The notes beneath the pieces are model-generated. The model was not told the origin of the DNA. It ran no database searches and saw nothing but the letters and a program-made list of their open reading frames with translations. A stretch of 61,635 bases of DNA from Nocardia otitidiscaviarum NBRC 14405 (lineage in GTDB: Bacteria > Actinomycetota > Actinomycetes > Mycobacteriales > Mycobacteriaceae): contig NZ_BAGD01000046.1 of assembly GCF_000308635.1 (NCBI RefSeq), positions 1 to 61,635 of the forward strand, given 5' to 3'. A program made the position numbers and the translations under genes. Within the stretch, counting starts at the first letter, position 1. The number at the start of each line of letters is the position of its first letter. This document shows positions 9,384 through 20,561 of the stretch, piece by piece.

Positions 9384-9869
9384 ATGACCGAGCAGCCGAG
9401 CACCGAGTTCCCGCGGACCGAGCTTCCGCGACTGCACGCGATTCCGGGAGGGCGGGATGATCGGCCGCGTCGTGCGTACGGCGAGGGGGCGTCGAGCCCG
9501 GGACCATCACCGGAACCGCGGGCGGTGCGCGAGCCGCTGTGGCGGGAGGTGCTCGGTCGGCGGCTGCGGGCGCTGCGGCAGGAGCAGGGCACGACGCTGG
9601 CCGAGACGGCCGGGCGCGCCGGGGTGTCGCCGCAGTACCTCTCCGAGGTGGAGCGCGGCCGCAAGGAGCCGTCGAGCGAGATGATCGCCGCCATGGCTGG
9701 TGCGCTCGGCACCTCGCTGTCCGGACTCATCGAACAGGTCGCCGACGACCTGCAGCGCCTGCGCCGCGCGGTGGCCGTGCGCTCGGCCACCCGGATCCGC
9801 CCCGCCGACTTCCCCCGCTCCGCCACCCCGCACGCCAGCACCCCGAACCTCGTCCTCCTCGCCGCCTGA
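9384..9869 (+). CDS. PopR/ClgR-type XRE regulator next to the accessory clpP pair
   Basis: A 161-residue protein. A disordered N-terminal 45 residues is followed by an HTH with VREPLWREVLGRRLRALRQ and VSPQYLSEVERGRKEPSSEM (around residues 48-100). The SPQYLSEVERGRKEPSSE core is characteristic of ClgR/PopR activators of clp genes. The C-terminus ends in NLVLLAA, hydrophobic with a terminal Ala-Ala like known Clp degradation tags; PopR and ClgR are themselves Clp substrates in Streptomyces (recalled). It converges on the clpP pair 27 bases away. Its probable target is the dyad pair at 11126-11153. Confidence 0.8.
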   Translation: MTEQPSTEFPRTELPRLHAIPGGRDDRPRRAYGEGASSPGPSPEPRAVREPLWREVLGRRLRALRQEQGTTLAETAGRAGVSPQYLSEVERGRKEPSSEMIAAMAGALGTSLSGLIEQVADDLQRLRRAVAVRSATRIRPADFPRSATPHASTPNLVLLAA

Positions 9870-9896
9870 CCGGTCGTTCGGTGGGGTGCACCCGCA

Positions 9897-10484
9897 CTAC
9901 CCGCCGCCGAGCACCTGGTCGACCAGGCCGTACTCCACCGCCGCGGCGGGTGTGAAGACGCGGTCGCGGTCGGTGTCGTGGCGCAGGGTCTCGGGGGAGC
10001 GCCCGGTGTGCTCGGACAGGACGGATTCCACCTCGGCGCGCATGCGCACCAGTTCGTCGGCCTGGATGATGAGGTCGGGGATGGTGCCCCGGCCCTGGGC
10101 GGCGGGCTGGTGCAGGACCACCCGGGCGTGCGGGAGGATGGAGCGGCGGCCGGATGCGCCGCTGGCGAGCAGCACCGCGCCGACCGCGATGGCCTGGCCC
10201 ACGCAGGTGGTCACCACGGGTGAGCTGATGTGCTGCATGGTGTCGTAGATGGCGAGCATGGCGGTGAGATCGCCGCCCTCGCAGTTGATGTAGAGGTTGA
10301 TGTCCTGGCCGGGGCTCTCCGCCTCCAGGTGCAGCAGCTGCGCGATGAGCGCGTTGGCCACCCCGGAGTCGATGGGCGTACCCAGGTAGACGATCCGCTC
10401 GGTGAGCAGATGCGAGTACACGTCCATGATCCGCTCACCGCGCGGATGCTGCGCGATGACATTCGGAATCGTGTAGGAGGTCAC
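9897..10484 (-). CDS. ClpP paralogue with Ser-to-Ala at the catalytic position (ClpR-like)
   Basis: A 195-residue ClpP-family subunit. It retains the ClpP fold markers YLGTPID, the active-site His125 in LHQP and DTDRDRVFTP. The nucleophile loop reads CVGQAIAVGAV, where ClpP2 at 39521 has [11 protein letters not shown], so residue 100 is Ala (codon GCG, plus-strand 10185-10187). The oxyanion loop is also altered (INCEGGD for INSPGGS). It should be proteolytically dead but able to form rings with the preceding active ClpP. GTG start; GTGA overlap with the upstream clpP stop. Confidence 0.88.
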   Translation of the reverse strand: MTSYTIPNVIAQHPRGERIMDVYSHLLTERIVYLGTPIDSGVANALIAQLLHLEAESPGQDINLYINCEGGDLTAMLAIYDTMQHISSPVVTTCVGQAIAVGAVLLASGASGRRSILPHARVVLHQPAAQGRGTIPDLIIQADELVRMRAEVESVLSEHTGRSPETLRHDTDRDRVFTPAAAVEYGLVDQVLGGG

Positions 10485-11083
10485 GAGATCCCCACCTTCT
10501 GTCGTTGCGGAAGCACCTGGCCGAATGATTCGACGATGCCGTCGATGAATCCGTAGTCGCGGGCCTGCGCGGCGGTGAACCACCGGTCGTGCAGCGAGTC
10601 CTCGTAGATCTGGTCGTAGGGCTGCCCGGTGTCCTCGGCGATGAGGCCGAGCACCGTCTGCACGGTGTGCCGCAGATCGTCGGCCTGCACCTCCACCTCC
10701 ACCGCGCTGCCGCCGATACCGGCGGAGCCCTGGTGCATGAGGATGCGGGCGTGCGGCAGCGCGAAGCGCCGCCCCCGGGTGCCGGAGGAGAGCAGGAATT
10801 GCCCCGCGCTGCATGCCAATCCGAGCGCCAGCGTGGAGACCTCGCACGGCACCAGCCGCATGACGTCGCGGATGGCGAGCATGGACGGAACCGATCCGCC
10901 CGGCGAGTGGATCCACAGCGCGATCCCGGTGTCGGGGTCCTCGGTGGCCAGTTGCAGCATCTGCGTCATCAGCAGGGTGCCGTTGTCGTCGTCGAGGGCG
11001 CCGTCGAGTACCAGGATGCGCTTGGCGAAGAGGCGTTCTCGGGTGTGCCAGTTGAAGATCGGTGTGTGCTCGTCGTGTGCCAT
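10481..11083 (-). CDS. Accessory ClpP peptidase subunit, catalytically intact
   Basis: A 200-residue ClpP. The triad is visible: Ser92 in GLACSAGQF, His117 in LMHQG and the Asp region DSLHDRWFT. It differs from housekeeping ClpP1 at the N-terminus (FNWHTRERLF) and in the HSPGGSV loop, so it is a paralogue rather than a copy. It is first gene of a two-gene operon with the Ala100 paralogue and probably pairs with it, like the ClpP3/ClpP4 operon of Streptomyces. ATG at 11083 lies 43 bases from the first upstream dyad. Confidence 0.9.
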   Translation of the reverse strand: MAHDEHTPIFNWHTRERLFAKRILVLDGALDDDNGTLLMTQMLQLATEDPDTGIALWIHSPGGSVPSMLAIRDVMRLVPCEVSTLALGLACSAGQFLLSSGTRGRRFALPHARILMHQGSAGIGGSAVEVEVQADDLRHTVQTVLGLIAEDTGQPYDQIYEDSLHDRWFTAAQARDYGFIDGIVESFGQVLPQRQKVGIS

Positions 11084-11125
11084 GGGTCCACCGTGCCCCA
11101 GGGGCGACCGCGCTGTCCGGTCCTG

Positions 11126-11153
11126 CTGCCGTGGGCAGATCTGCTCACAGCAG
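11126..11153. promoter_or_regulatory. Two tandem dyads upstream of the accessory clpP operon
   Basis: CTGCC-GTG-GGCAG occupies 11126-11138 and CTGCT-CAC-AGCAG occupies 11141-11153. Both have perfect 5-bp arms and a 3-base spacer, with centres 15 bp apart. They lie 43-70 bases upstream of the clpP ATG. The Streptomyces PopR box, as I recall it, is TGTCTGCC-N3-GGCAGACA, which shares the CTGCC-N3-GGCAG core. Likely binding sites of the PopR-like protein encoded at 9384-9869. Confidence 0.55.
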
Positions 11154-11220
11154 CGAGGCCCTGAGCTGGGCGAACGGAAATTCGAAAGATTTTTCGCGAA
11201 GTGGGAATGATCGAAACACC

Positions 11221-11252
11221 TCTAACCTTCTATATGGCAATGGCCGGTTAGA
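11221..11252. promoter_or_regulatory. Inverted repeat upstream of the AhpD-like gene
   Basis: TCTAACC and GGTTAGA form a perfect 7-bp inverted repeat separated by 18 bases, 60-91 bases before the AhpD-like start. The enclosed sequence contains TTCTATATGG. It could be an operator for a redox-responsive regulator or a hairpin in the leader; no adjacent regulator gene explains it. Confidence 0.35.
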
Positions 11253-11311
11253 AAGCCCGGTCAGGCCCCAGCGAACAGCGCGGAAAGCGCTCTACACGAA
11301 GAGGTTTCGTC

Positions 11312-11857
11312 ATGTCCCGTCTGCCCCTGATCCAGCCCGAGTCCGCCACCGGCAAGGCCGCCGACCTGCTCGCGGGCGTACAGCAGGCCCTGGGCGTCAC
11401 CCCGAACATGACCAAGGCCATGGTCAACAGCCCCGCCGTGTTGGAGGCATACCTCGGCTTCTCCGGTGCGCTGGGCGGCGGCGCGCTGGCCGCACCCACC
11501 CGGGAGCGAATCGCGCTGCTGGTCGCCGAGGAGAACGGTTGTGACTACTGCCTTTCCGCGCACTCCTATATCGGCGCGAATATCGCCAAGCTGACCGCCG
11601 AGGAGATCGAGGCCAATCGGCACGGTCGCTCCTCCGACGCGAAGGCCGAGGCGGTGCTGACCTTCGCCGCCGCGGTGGTGCGCTCGCGCGGCGGCGTGGA
11701 GGAGGCCGATGTGAAGGCCGCCCGGGCCGCCGGGCTCACCGATGGTGAGATCGTCGAGACCATCGCGAATGTCGCGCTCAACGTGTTCACCAACTACCTC
11801 AACAAGGCCGTCGAGACCGATATCGACTGGCCGGTGGTGCGCCACCACGAGCACTGA
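11312..11857 (+). CDS. AhpD-like carboxymuconolactone decarboxylase family peroxidase
   Basis: A 181-residue all-alpha protein with the redox motif ENGCDYCLSAH near residues 74-84: the Glu-x3-Cys-x2-Cys-x3-His signature of AhpD-type alkylhydroperoxidases. It probably reduces organic peroxides or acts as a thiol adaptor. The ATG follows an AAGAGG ribosome site. The divergent neighbour is the accessory clpP operon, consistent with a stress-response region. The exact reductant is unknown. Confidence 0.85.
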   Translation: MSRLPLIQPESATGKAADLLAGVQQALGVTPNMTKAMVNSPAVLEAYLGFSGALGGGALAAPTRERIALLVAEENGCDYCLSAHSYIGANIAKLTAEEIEANRHGRSSDAKAEAVLTFAAAVVRSRGGVEEADVKAARAAGLTDGEIVETIANVALNVFTNYLNKAVETDIDWPVVRHHEH

Positions 11858-11936
11858 GGCCATCGACCGGCCCGGACCCGCGCGGGGTCCGGGCCGGTCG
11901 GCGTCGCACCCACTCCCGAACACGAAAGTCGATGAG

Positions 11937-12554
11937 ATGACCGGGCATTACGGCCAGATAGCGTTCACCGAGCGCGTTCGCGAGCAGCAGCGCATACACG
12001 GCAGCCTGCGCAGTTACGAGCGCATGGCGGCGGTGCCGCCGGTGCCCGACGCGATCGGACCCGACGAGGCCTGGTTCATCGGCGAACGCAGCAGCTTCTA
12101 CCTGGCGACGGTGAGCGAGACCGGCTGGCCGTACATCCAACATCGCGGCGGCCCACCGGGTTTCCTGAAGGTGGTCGACGCGCACACCCTCGGTTTCGCG
12201 GACTTCCGCGGCAACAAGCAGTACATCAGCCGCGGCAATCTCGACCACGACGACCGGGTCTCGCTGTTCCTGATGGATTACGCCGCGCAGACCCGCCTGA
12301 AGATCTTCGGCCGCGCGGATGTGGTGGAGGCGGAGGATGATCCGCAGCTCATCGCCTCCCTCACCGTGGACGGCTACCCGGCCCGCGTGGAACGAGCCGT
12401 GCTCATCGACGTGGAAGCCTTCGACTGGAACTGCCGCCAGCACATCCCCCAGCTGTACCCGCGCGACGCCGTCGCGGCGGCGCTGGGGGAGCTGCGCACC
12501 CGGATCGAGGAACTGGAACGGGAGAACGAGCGGCTGCGGCAGAGCGGGAATTGA
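11937..12554 (+). CDS. Pyridoxamine 5'-phosphate oxidase family flavoprotein
   Basis: A 205-residue split-barrel protein. GERSSFYLATVSETGWPYIQ (about 47-66) is the flavin-binding start of PPOX-class proteins, followed by GFADFRGNKQYISRGNL. The C-terminal coiled-coil helix (EELERENERLR) suggests dimerisation. It likely binds FMN or F420 and reduces or detoxifies small molecules; it lacks hallmarks of true PdxH. It sits 79 bases after the AhpD-like gene on the same strand. Confidence 0.82.
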   Translation: MTGHYGQIAFTERVREQQRIHGSLRSYERMAAVPPVPDAIGPDEAWFIGERSSFYLATVSETGWPYIQHRGGPPGFLKVVDAHTLGFADFRGNKQYISRGNLDHDDRVSLFLMDYAAQTRLKIFGRADVVEAEDDPQLIASLTVDGYPARVERAVLIDVEAFDWNCRQHIPQLYPRDAVAAALGELRTRIEELERENERLRQSGN

Positions 12555-12743
12555 CCTGCTCGCGAGCCGCAATCGTCTACCGCCCATTGTTGTTCGCCAG
12601 CGCCGATCCGGAAGTCGCGGTGGCGCGCAGCGTTTCGGGGCACGCGCTCGCGGTGCCGGTCGGCATCACCGCCGCCTTCGGGGTGCGGATCGTGGGCGTA
12701 CTGCTGGCGCTGTTGCGGATCGTGCAGTCGGCAGGCTGGCTAC

Positions 12744-12780
12744 CCCTCGCCCAGCTGACCGCTCGGCAGCTGGGCGAGGG
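12744..12780. terminator. Hairpin between convergent PPOX and pepN genes
   Basis: A perfect 14-bp stem (12744-12757 with 12767-12780) and a 9-base loop lie in the 261-base gap between convergent genes. There is no T-tract, as is common in actinobacteria. It probably ends transcription from both sides. Nothing else was recognised in 12555-12815. Confidence 0.65.
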
Positions 12781-12815
12781 CGCGGTGCGATGTCACCTCC
12801 GCGAGGCGGCTGCGC

Positions 12816-15404
<2,589 letters not shown>

Positions 15405-15524
15405 GGGGACTCCTTCGTCGTTCGCCAGGACTGTGCCGATGCCCAGAATGCCACCTCGGTAGGGTGTCGGTCGGCCCACGTGGACATTCGGATGTCCCGG
15501 CGACCCCAGCACGAGGAGGAGTCA

Positions 15525-16358
15525 GTGAAGCACATCCACGCCGGTAAGGTGCGCGACCTGTACGAGGACGGCGATGAGCTGATCCTGGTCGCCTCCGACC
15601 GGGTGTCGGTGTACGACGTGGTGCTGCCCACTCCGATTCCGGAGAAGGGCGCGCTGCTGACCCAGCTGTCGAACTGGTGGTTCCGGTTCTTCGCCGATGT
15701 GCCCAACCACCTGATCTCCACCACCGATGTGCCCGCCGAGTTCGCGGGCCGCGCGGTGCGGGCCAAGAAGCTGAGCATGGTGAAGGTGGAGTGCATTGCC
15801 CGGGGGTATCTGACCGGCTCCGGGCTGGCCGAATACCGGCGCACCGGATCGGTGTCGGGGGTGGCGCTGCCGCCCGGGCTGGTGGAGGGCGACAAGCTGC
15901 CCGAGCCCATCTTCACCCCGACCACCAAGGCGGACGAGGGCCACGACGAGTTCATCACCTTCGACGATGTGGTGAACCAGGAGGGCAGACAGGTCGCGGA
16001 GCGGCTGCGCGACCTGACCCTGGCCGTGTACGCGCGCGGCGCCGAGCACGCGGCCTCCCGGGGTGTGATCATCGCCGATACCAAGCTCGAATGGGGCTGG
16101 GACGGTGACGTTCTCACCCTCGGTGACGAGGTGCTCACCTCCGACTCGTCGCGCTTCTGGCCCGCCGACGAGTACGCCCCCGGCCGTCCCCAGCCCTCCT
16201 TCGACAAGCAGTTCGTCCGCGACTGGTCCACCTCCACCGGCTGGAACAAGGAGTACCCGGGCCCGGAGATCCCCGCCGATATCGTCGCGGCCACCCGTGC
16301 CAAGTATCAGCAGGCGTACGAGCTCATCACCGGCGAGACCTGGACGGGCGTCAGCTGA
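15525..16358 (+). CDS. purC: Phosphoribosylaminoimidazole-succinocarboxamide synthase
   Basis: A 277-residue SAICAR synthetase: it condenses CAIR with aspartate using ATP in purine synthesis. Signatures are HAGKVRDLYED at the N-terminus, VECIARGYLTGSG near residue 87, and IADTKLEWG near 185. GTG at 15525 follows GAGGAGGA; the family usually has about 10-15 more N-terminal residues, so an ATG at 15492 is an alternative start. It is divergent from pepN. It is not part of the mycobacterial synteny block here. Confidence 0.93.
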   Translation: MKHIHAGKVRDLYEDGDELILVASDRVSVYDVVLPTPIPEKGALLTQLSNWWFRFFADVPNHLISTTDVPAEFAGRAVRAKKLSMVKVECIARGYLTGSGLAEYRRTGSVSGVALPPGLVEGDKLPEPIFTPTTKADEGHDEFITFDDVVNQEGRQVAERLRDLTLAVYARGAEHAASRGVIIADTKLEWGWDGDVLTLGDEVLTSDSSRFWPADEYAPGRPQPSFDKQFVRDWSTSTGWNKEYPGPEIPADIVAATRAKYQQAYELITGETWTGVS

Positions 16359-16365
16359 CCCGCAT

Positions 16366-16396
16366 CCCGCCGCCAGCGGGAACCGATGGCGGCGGG
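16366..16396. terminator. Hairpin after purC
   Basis: CCCGCCGCCA (16366-16375) pairs perfectly with TGGCGGCGGG (16387-16396) around an 11-base loop. It lies between purC and the convergent quinone-reductase gene. Confidence 0.6.
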
Positions 16397-16446
16397 TGGC
16401 CCGCAATCCTCGCGATAGCGCCGTGCCGGGGCCGCCCGTGCCCCGA

Positions 16447-17130
16447 TCAGGCGGGCACCCGGTCGGCGGCGAGGAATTCCTCGACGTAGTTCGCCGCGCG
16501 GCGCTCCAGGGCGTCGTACTGCGCGCGCCGCGCCTCGCCCACGGCGACGTCGCTGATGAGAAGGTTGCCCTCGGCGTCCAGGGTCTGGCGGCGCTCCTCG
16601 GCGTCGGGGAGCAGGCCGACCTTGGAGAAGGAGAAGCCGCAGTAGTAGGCGATACCCGCGCTGAGCTGGGTGTCGAGGGCGGCTTCCATATCCGCCACCA
16701 TGGGATCCTCGGCGGAGATGCCGCCGAGACCCAGCCACAGCATGCGCTTGCCCGCCAGTCGGGGCTTGCTGCGGCCATAGGCGAAGCCGTAGTTCCAGAC
16801 GCGGTCGATCCAGCCCTTGAGAATGGCGGGCACGCTCTGCCAGTACACGGGGAACACCGCGACCACGATGTCGGCGTCCAGAATCCGCTGCATATGCCGC
16901 TGCGTCTCGGCCGAGTAGGGCTTCTCGCGATTGCCCCAGTCGGGCTGGTCCTCGGTGTTCATGCGCGGGTCGAAGCCCTCGGCGTGCAGGTCGAGCAGGT
17001 CGACGCGGTAGCCGTCCGCCTCCAGCTGTGCGGTGGTGCGGCGGGCGATGTGCGCGGTGAGCGAATCGGAGCGGTGGTGCGCGATGACGACCAGGGCGGT
17101 GCGAGTGGTGTCACTACCGTTGTGCTGCAC
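16447..17130 (-). CDS. NAD(P)H-quinone oxidoreductase, flavodoxin-like (MdaB/KefF type)
   Basis: A 227-residue flavodoxin-fold enzyme. VVIAHHRSDSLTAHIA at the N-terminus is the FMN phosphate-binding loop; FPVYWQSVPAILKGWIDRV near residue 95 is the hallmark of the NAD(P)H quinone reductase family. It reduces quinones by two electrons, limiting redox cycling. GTG at 17130 has AGGAGA 8 bases upstream. It is divergent from an AraC-type gene, the probable regulator. Confidence 0.88.
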   Translation of the reverse strand: MQHNGSDTTRTALVVIAHHRSDSLTAHIARRTTAQLEADGYRVDLLDLHAEGFDPRMNTEDQPDWGNREKPYSAETQRHMQRILDADIVVAVFPVYWQSVPAILKGWIDRVWNYGFAYGRSKPRLAGKRMLWLGLGGISAEDPMVADMEAALDTQLSAGIAYYCGFSFSKVGLLPDAEERRQTLDAEGNLLISDVAVGEARRAQYDALERRAANYVEEFLAADRVPA

Positions 17131-17250
17131 GGGATCTCTCCTGACTGATGGCTGAATCTCTCTTGCGGTACCACCAGTCAACCGGTGATCGAATGGACGA
17201 TCCATGGGAGAAACGCTTCGAAGGATAGGAGTTCGTCTACTCTGGTGGGT

Positions 17251-18180
17251 ATGGATCCGGTGAGTTCACTCCTGAACGGCATTCGCGCGGAGGGGTCGGT
17301 GGTCAGTCACGCGGTGCTGGAAGCGCCGTGGACCATTCGTTTCGCCGACCGCGCCCCGCTCACCATGGTCACCGTTTTGCGCGGCGGCGGCACCCTGGTG
17401 CTGGCCGATGGTGGCGAGACGCGAGTGAGCAAGGGCGACACCGTCATCGTGCGCGGTCCCGAGGTGTTCCACCTCGTCGACGATGTCGCGTCGCTGCGAA
17501 TGCCGCACGTGGAGTACGAGATCGCCTGCTTCGACGCGGATGCCGATTGCGCTGCCGTGGATCTGAGCGGAATCCACTGGGGCGCTGAATCACCCGAGGC
17601 GACCGCCCTCATCGTCGGCGCGTACCGGGCGCCCGGCCGCCGCCACGAACGCTTGCTCCGGGCGCTGCCCCCGGTGCTCGTGGTGCGCGAGGACGCCGAG
17701 ACCTGCGACTGGATGGAATCGATCGTCAAGGAGTGCGCCGCCCGCCCGGCCGGTTCCCGCGCGATCATGGACCGGCTGCTCGACTGGGCGCTGGTCTGCA
17801 CCCTGTGCACCTGGTTCGACCGCGCGGGATCGCACGCGCCCACCCTCTATCGCGGCCTCGCGGATCCGGTGATCGCCCCCGCGCTGCACGCTATCCACGG
17901 CAGTCCGGCCGCGCCGTGGACGGTCGCCTCGCTGGCCGAGCGTGCCGGAGTCTCCCGTGCCCTGTTCGCCAAACGCTTCGCCGAACTCATGGGCCGCCCG
18001 CCGCTGACCTACCTCACCGAGTACCGCATGGACGAGGCCGAGGATCTCCTCACCGGCACCGACTTCACCGTTGCCCAGGTCGCCACGGCCGTCGGCTACG
18101 CCGACCCTTTCGGCTTCAGCGCCGCCTTCAAACGCTACCGGGGTATGAGCCCCACCGCCTTCCGCTCCGCCGCCGCGTGA
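17251..18180 (+). CDS. AraC-family regulator with N-terminal cupin
   Basis: A 309-residue regulator. The N-terminal cupin-6 ligand domain spans about 1-180 (GGGTLVLADGG, GDTVIVRGPEVFHL). The C-terminal double HTH runs about 205-305 with VASLAERAGVSRALFAKRF and ATAVGYADPFGFSAAFKRYRG. ATG at 17251 is preceded 7 bases upstream by a TACTCT -10-like box (17238-17243), suggesting a near-leaderless transcript. The adjacent divergent quinone reductase is the likely target. A small dyad, ATGGA-CGA-TCCAT, lies at 17193-17205. Confidence 0.9.
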   Translation: MDPVSSLLNGIRAEGSVVSHAVLEAPWTIRFADRAPLTMVTVLRGGGTLVLADGGETRVSKGDTVIVRGPEVFHLVDDVASLRMPHVEYEIACFDADADCAAVDLSGIHWGAESPEATALIVGAYRAPGRRHERLLRALPPVLVVREDAETCDWMESIVKECAARPAGSRAIMDRLLDWALVCTLCTWFDRAGSHAPTLYRGLADPVIAPALHAIHGSPAAPWTVASLAERAGVSRALFAKRFAELMGRPPLTYLTEYRMDEAEDLLTGTDFTVAQVATAVGYADPFGFSAAFKRYRGMSPTAFRSAAA

Positions 18181-18345
18181 TCCACCCGGTGCGCGGATGC
18201 TCCGGCACGCCCTCGTTGGGCCATTGCAGGGCGGCCGCGACCAGTGCCTCCTGCACGGCGTCCTCGGCGGAGTCGAAATCCCCTTAGCGGTGCACCAGGA
18301 TGCCGAGGACCTGCGGTGCGAACTTCGTTACGGCCGTGATGTGAC
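18181..18345 (-). pseudogene. Remnant of an ECF sigma factor gene with in-frame stop
   Basis: The minus strand reads FAPQVLGILVHR, then TAA, then GDFDSAEDAVQEALVAAA and LQWPNEGVPEHPR. This matches the N-terminus of ECF sigma factors of the large DUF6596-containing class, in which the stop position is normally Tyr (RYGDFD), so one base change (TAC or TAT to TAA) explains it. Similarity ends where it meets the 3' end of the AraC gene, so only about 55 codons survive. It is a decayed fragment and probably not expressed. Confidence 0.7.
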
Positions 18346-18350
18346 GGTGG

Positions 18351-19571
18351 TCACAGTGGTGATGCCGGGTCGGCGAGACGGTCCGGATCGACCGATTCGC
18401 CGCTCAGGATCAACTGCTTGATGCGATCGGTCACGTCCCAGACGTTGACATTCATTCCGGCCAGCACGCGATCGGCGCTGTCGAGCCAGCAGGCGACGAA
18501 CTCGCGCCTGCCCACGTCGCCACGCACAACCACCCGCGCTTCCTGCCGTGGCGCCACATACCCGGTGTACTCCATACCGAGGTCGTACTGATCGGTGAAG
18601 AAGTAGGGCAGTCGGTCGTAGACGGCCGACTTGCCGATCATGGTCTTGGCCGCGACCTCGGGCTGGTTGAGGGCATTCGCCCAGTGCTCCACCCGGATCC
18701 GCCGCCCGAGCACCGGATGCTGCTGATCGGCGATATCGCCGACGGCCACGATATCCGGGTCGCCCGTGGCCAGGCTCTCGTCCACCAGCACTCCGCTCTC
18801 GGTGGGGAGTCCGGCGTCGGCGGCGAGTTCGATATTCGGGCGCGCGCCCACCGCGACGAGGACGGCGTCGGCGTCGATGCGGGTGTCGTCGGCCAGCTGC
18901 ACCCCGGTGGCCTTGCCGTCGGCGGTGAGGATCTCCGCGACCCGTACCTCGGTGCGCAGGTCGACGCCGTGCGCGCGATGCAGGTCGGCGAAGACCTCAC
19001 CCATCTCGGGGCCGAGCACCCCCTTCAGCGTGGTCGACTCCGCTTCCAACAGCGTGACCTCGACCCCGGCATTGCGGGCGGCCGCGGCGACCTCGAGGCC
19101 GATCCAGCCGCCGCCGATCACGGCCAGCCTGCCCGCCGAGCCGAACAGTGACAGCAGCGTGTCGGAATCCTCGATGTGGCGCAGCGTGTGCACGCCCTCG
19201 GCGTCCATGCCCGGCACCGGCAGCTTGCGCGGGCGGGAACCGGTGGCCAGCGCCAGCTTGTCGTAGGGGAGTGTCGTACCGTCCGGCAGCGCAACGGTTT
19301 TGGTGGTGCGGTCGATGGCGGTGACGGTGGTGCCGAGCATGACCTCGATATGGTGGTCGCGGTACCACGACGCCGGGTCCACCGTGAAGTCGGGCAGCGA
19401 CTTCTTACCCAGCAGATGCTCTTTGGACAGCGGCGGTCGCTCGTAGGGCAGATGCTCCTCCGCACTGATGAGGGTCACCGTGCCGTCGAAATCATTGGCG
19501 CGCAGGGCTTCCGCGAGCTTGGCCGCCGCCAGCCCCCCGCCTGCGATGACGAACCTGGATGCTGTGGTCAA
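18351..19571 (-). CDS. FAD-dependent ferredoxin/rubredoxin-type reductase
   Basis: About 406 residues. FAD-binding [18 protein letters not shown] at the N-terminus, the NAD-binding [21 protein letters not shown] near residue 150, and the second FAD motif [12 protein letters not shown] near 275 define the pyridine-nucleotide disulphide class that feeds electrons to ferredoxins of P450 or dioxygenase systems. TTG at 19571 gives an 8-base gap to GGGAGG; a GTG at 19580 is only 1-2 bases from that site. No P450 or ferredoxin gene is nearby, so the partner is unknown. Confidence 0.88.
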   Translation of the reverse strand: MTTASRFVIAGGGLAAAKLAEALRANDFDGTVTLISAEEHLPYERPPLSKEHLLGKKSLPDFTVDPASWYRDHHIEVMLGTTVTAIDRTTKTVALPDGTTLPYDKLALATGSRPRKLPVPGMDAEGVHTLRHIEDSDTLLSLFGSAGRLAVIGGGWIGLEVAAAARNAGVEVTLLEAESTTLKGVLGPEMGEVFADLHRAHGVDLRTEVRVAEILTADGKATGVQLADDTRIDADAVLVAVGARPNIELAADAGLPTESGVLVDESLATGDPDIVAVGDIADQQHPVLGRRIRVEHWANALNQPEVAAKTMIGKSAVYDRLPYFFTDQYDLGMEYTGYVAPRQEARVVVRGDVGRREFVACWLDSADRVLAGMNVNVWDVTDRIKQLILSGESVDPDRLADPASPL

Positions 19572-19729
19572 TGCCGACACCTCCCTGCGACGCGAATGCT
19601 GCGGGTGTTTACGACGGGACTTCCTCCGACCCTAACGCGCATCCGCGTGCGCCCGGAGGAAATATCGGCACAATCGCGCATTGTTGCCACTGGGGTATGG
19701 CCGTGCCCGCCCCCCGAAAGGACTTCCCC

Positions 19730-20365
19730 GTGAGCAAGAAGGACACCGTCGACTTCTGGTTCGACCCGCTGTGCCCGTGGTGCTGGATCACCTCCCGATG
19801 GATCCTCGAGGTCGAGCAGGTCCGCGATATCGAGGCACGCTTCCACGTCATGAGTCTGGCGGTGCTCAACGAGGACCGGGAGGATCTGCCCGAGCAGTAC
19901 CGGGAACTCATGGCCAGCGCCTGGGGCCCGGTCCGCGTCGCCATCGCCGCCGCCCGGGATCACGGCGACAAGATCCTCGCCCCACTCTACACCGCCATGG
20001 GCACCCGCATTCACGACCGGCGCGCCGAATACGAGCGGGAATCCACCGCGGCCACCCTCGAGGCCGTGATCGCCGACGCGCTCACCGAGGTGGGGCTGCC
20101 CGCCGAACTGGCCGCAGCCGCCACCTCCACCGACTACGACGAGGCCCTGCGCGCCAGCCACCACGCGGGCATGGACAAGGTCGGCAAGGATGTCGGCACC
20201 CCCACCATCCACGTCAACGATGTCGCCTTCTTCGGCCCGGTGCTCTCCCGCATCCCGCGCGGCGAGGAGGCGGGCAAGGTCTGGGACGGCGTCGTGGCCC
20301 TCGCCTCCTATCCGCACTTCTTCGAACTGAAGCGCACCCGCACCGAGGACCCGGTCTTCGACTGA
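19730..20365 (+). CDS. Mycothiol-dependent DsbA-fold reductase (Rv2466c / Mrx2-like)
   Basis: A 211-residue thioredoxin-fold protein with the active site Cys15-Pro-Trp-Cys18 in [10 protein letters not shown] and cis-Pro region GTPTIHVN near residue 155. The family uses mycothiol to reduce disulphides and activates nitro prodrugs in M. tuberculosis. The GTG at 19730 follows AAAGGA. No signal peptide is seen, so it is cytosolic. The position between pepN and rpiB matches Rv2467-Rv2466c-Rv2465c. Confidence 0.9.
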   Translation: MSKKDTVDFWFDPLCPWCWITSRWILEVEQVRDIEARFHVMSLAVLNEDREDLPEQYRELMASAWGPVRVAIAAARDHGDKILAPLYTAMGTRIHDRRAEYERESTAATLEAVIADALTEVGLPAELAAAATSTDYDEALRASHHAGMDKVGKDVGTPTIHVNDVAFFGPVLSRIPRGEEAGKVWDGVVALASYPHFFELKRTRTEDPVFD

Positions 20366-20561
20366 CGGGCACACCGCTGAGCACAGCGCACCGCTCGGCC
20401 GTGAACACATCCGCTGCTACCCCCGGCCGCACCGTGTCGGACACGCACACGGAGAGCGGGTTGTGAACCCTGGTGGCGATGCTTCGTACCGGGGTGTGTG
20501 AGCGGTCCGATGTTCGGAGGAGCCGGGCCGAGCGGCCGACAGGTCGGCGTGGCGTTGTGCC

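Noticed and set aside
12551..12815. TTG-initiated frame overlapping the PPOX stop
   Set aside because: Codes no recognisable protein and runs through the 14-bp terminator into the antisense of pepN.
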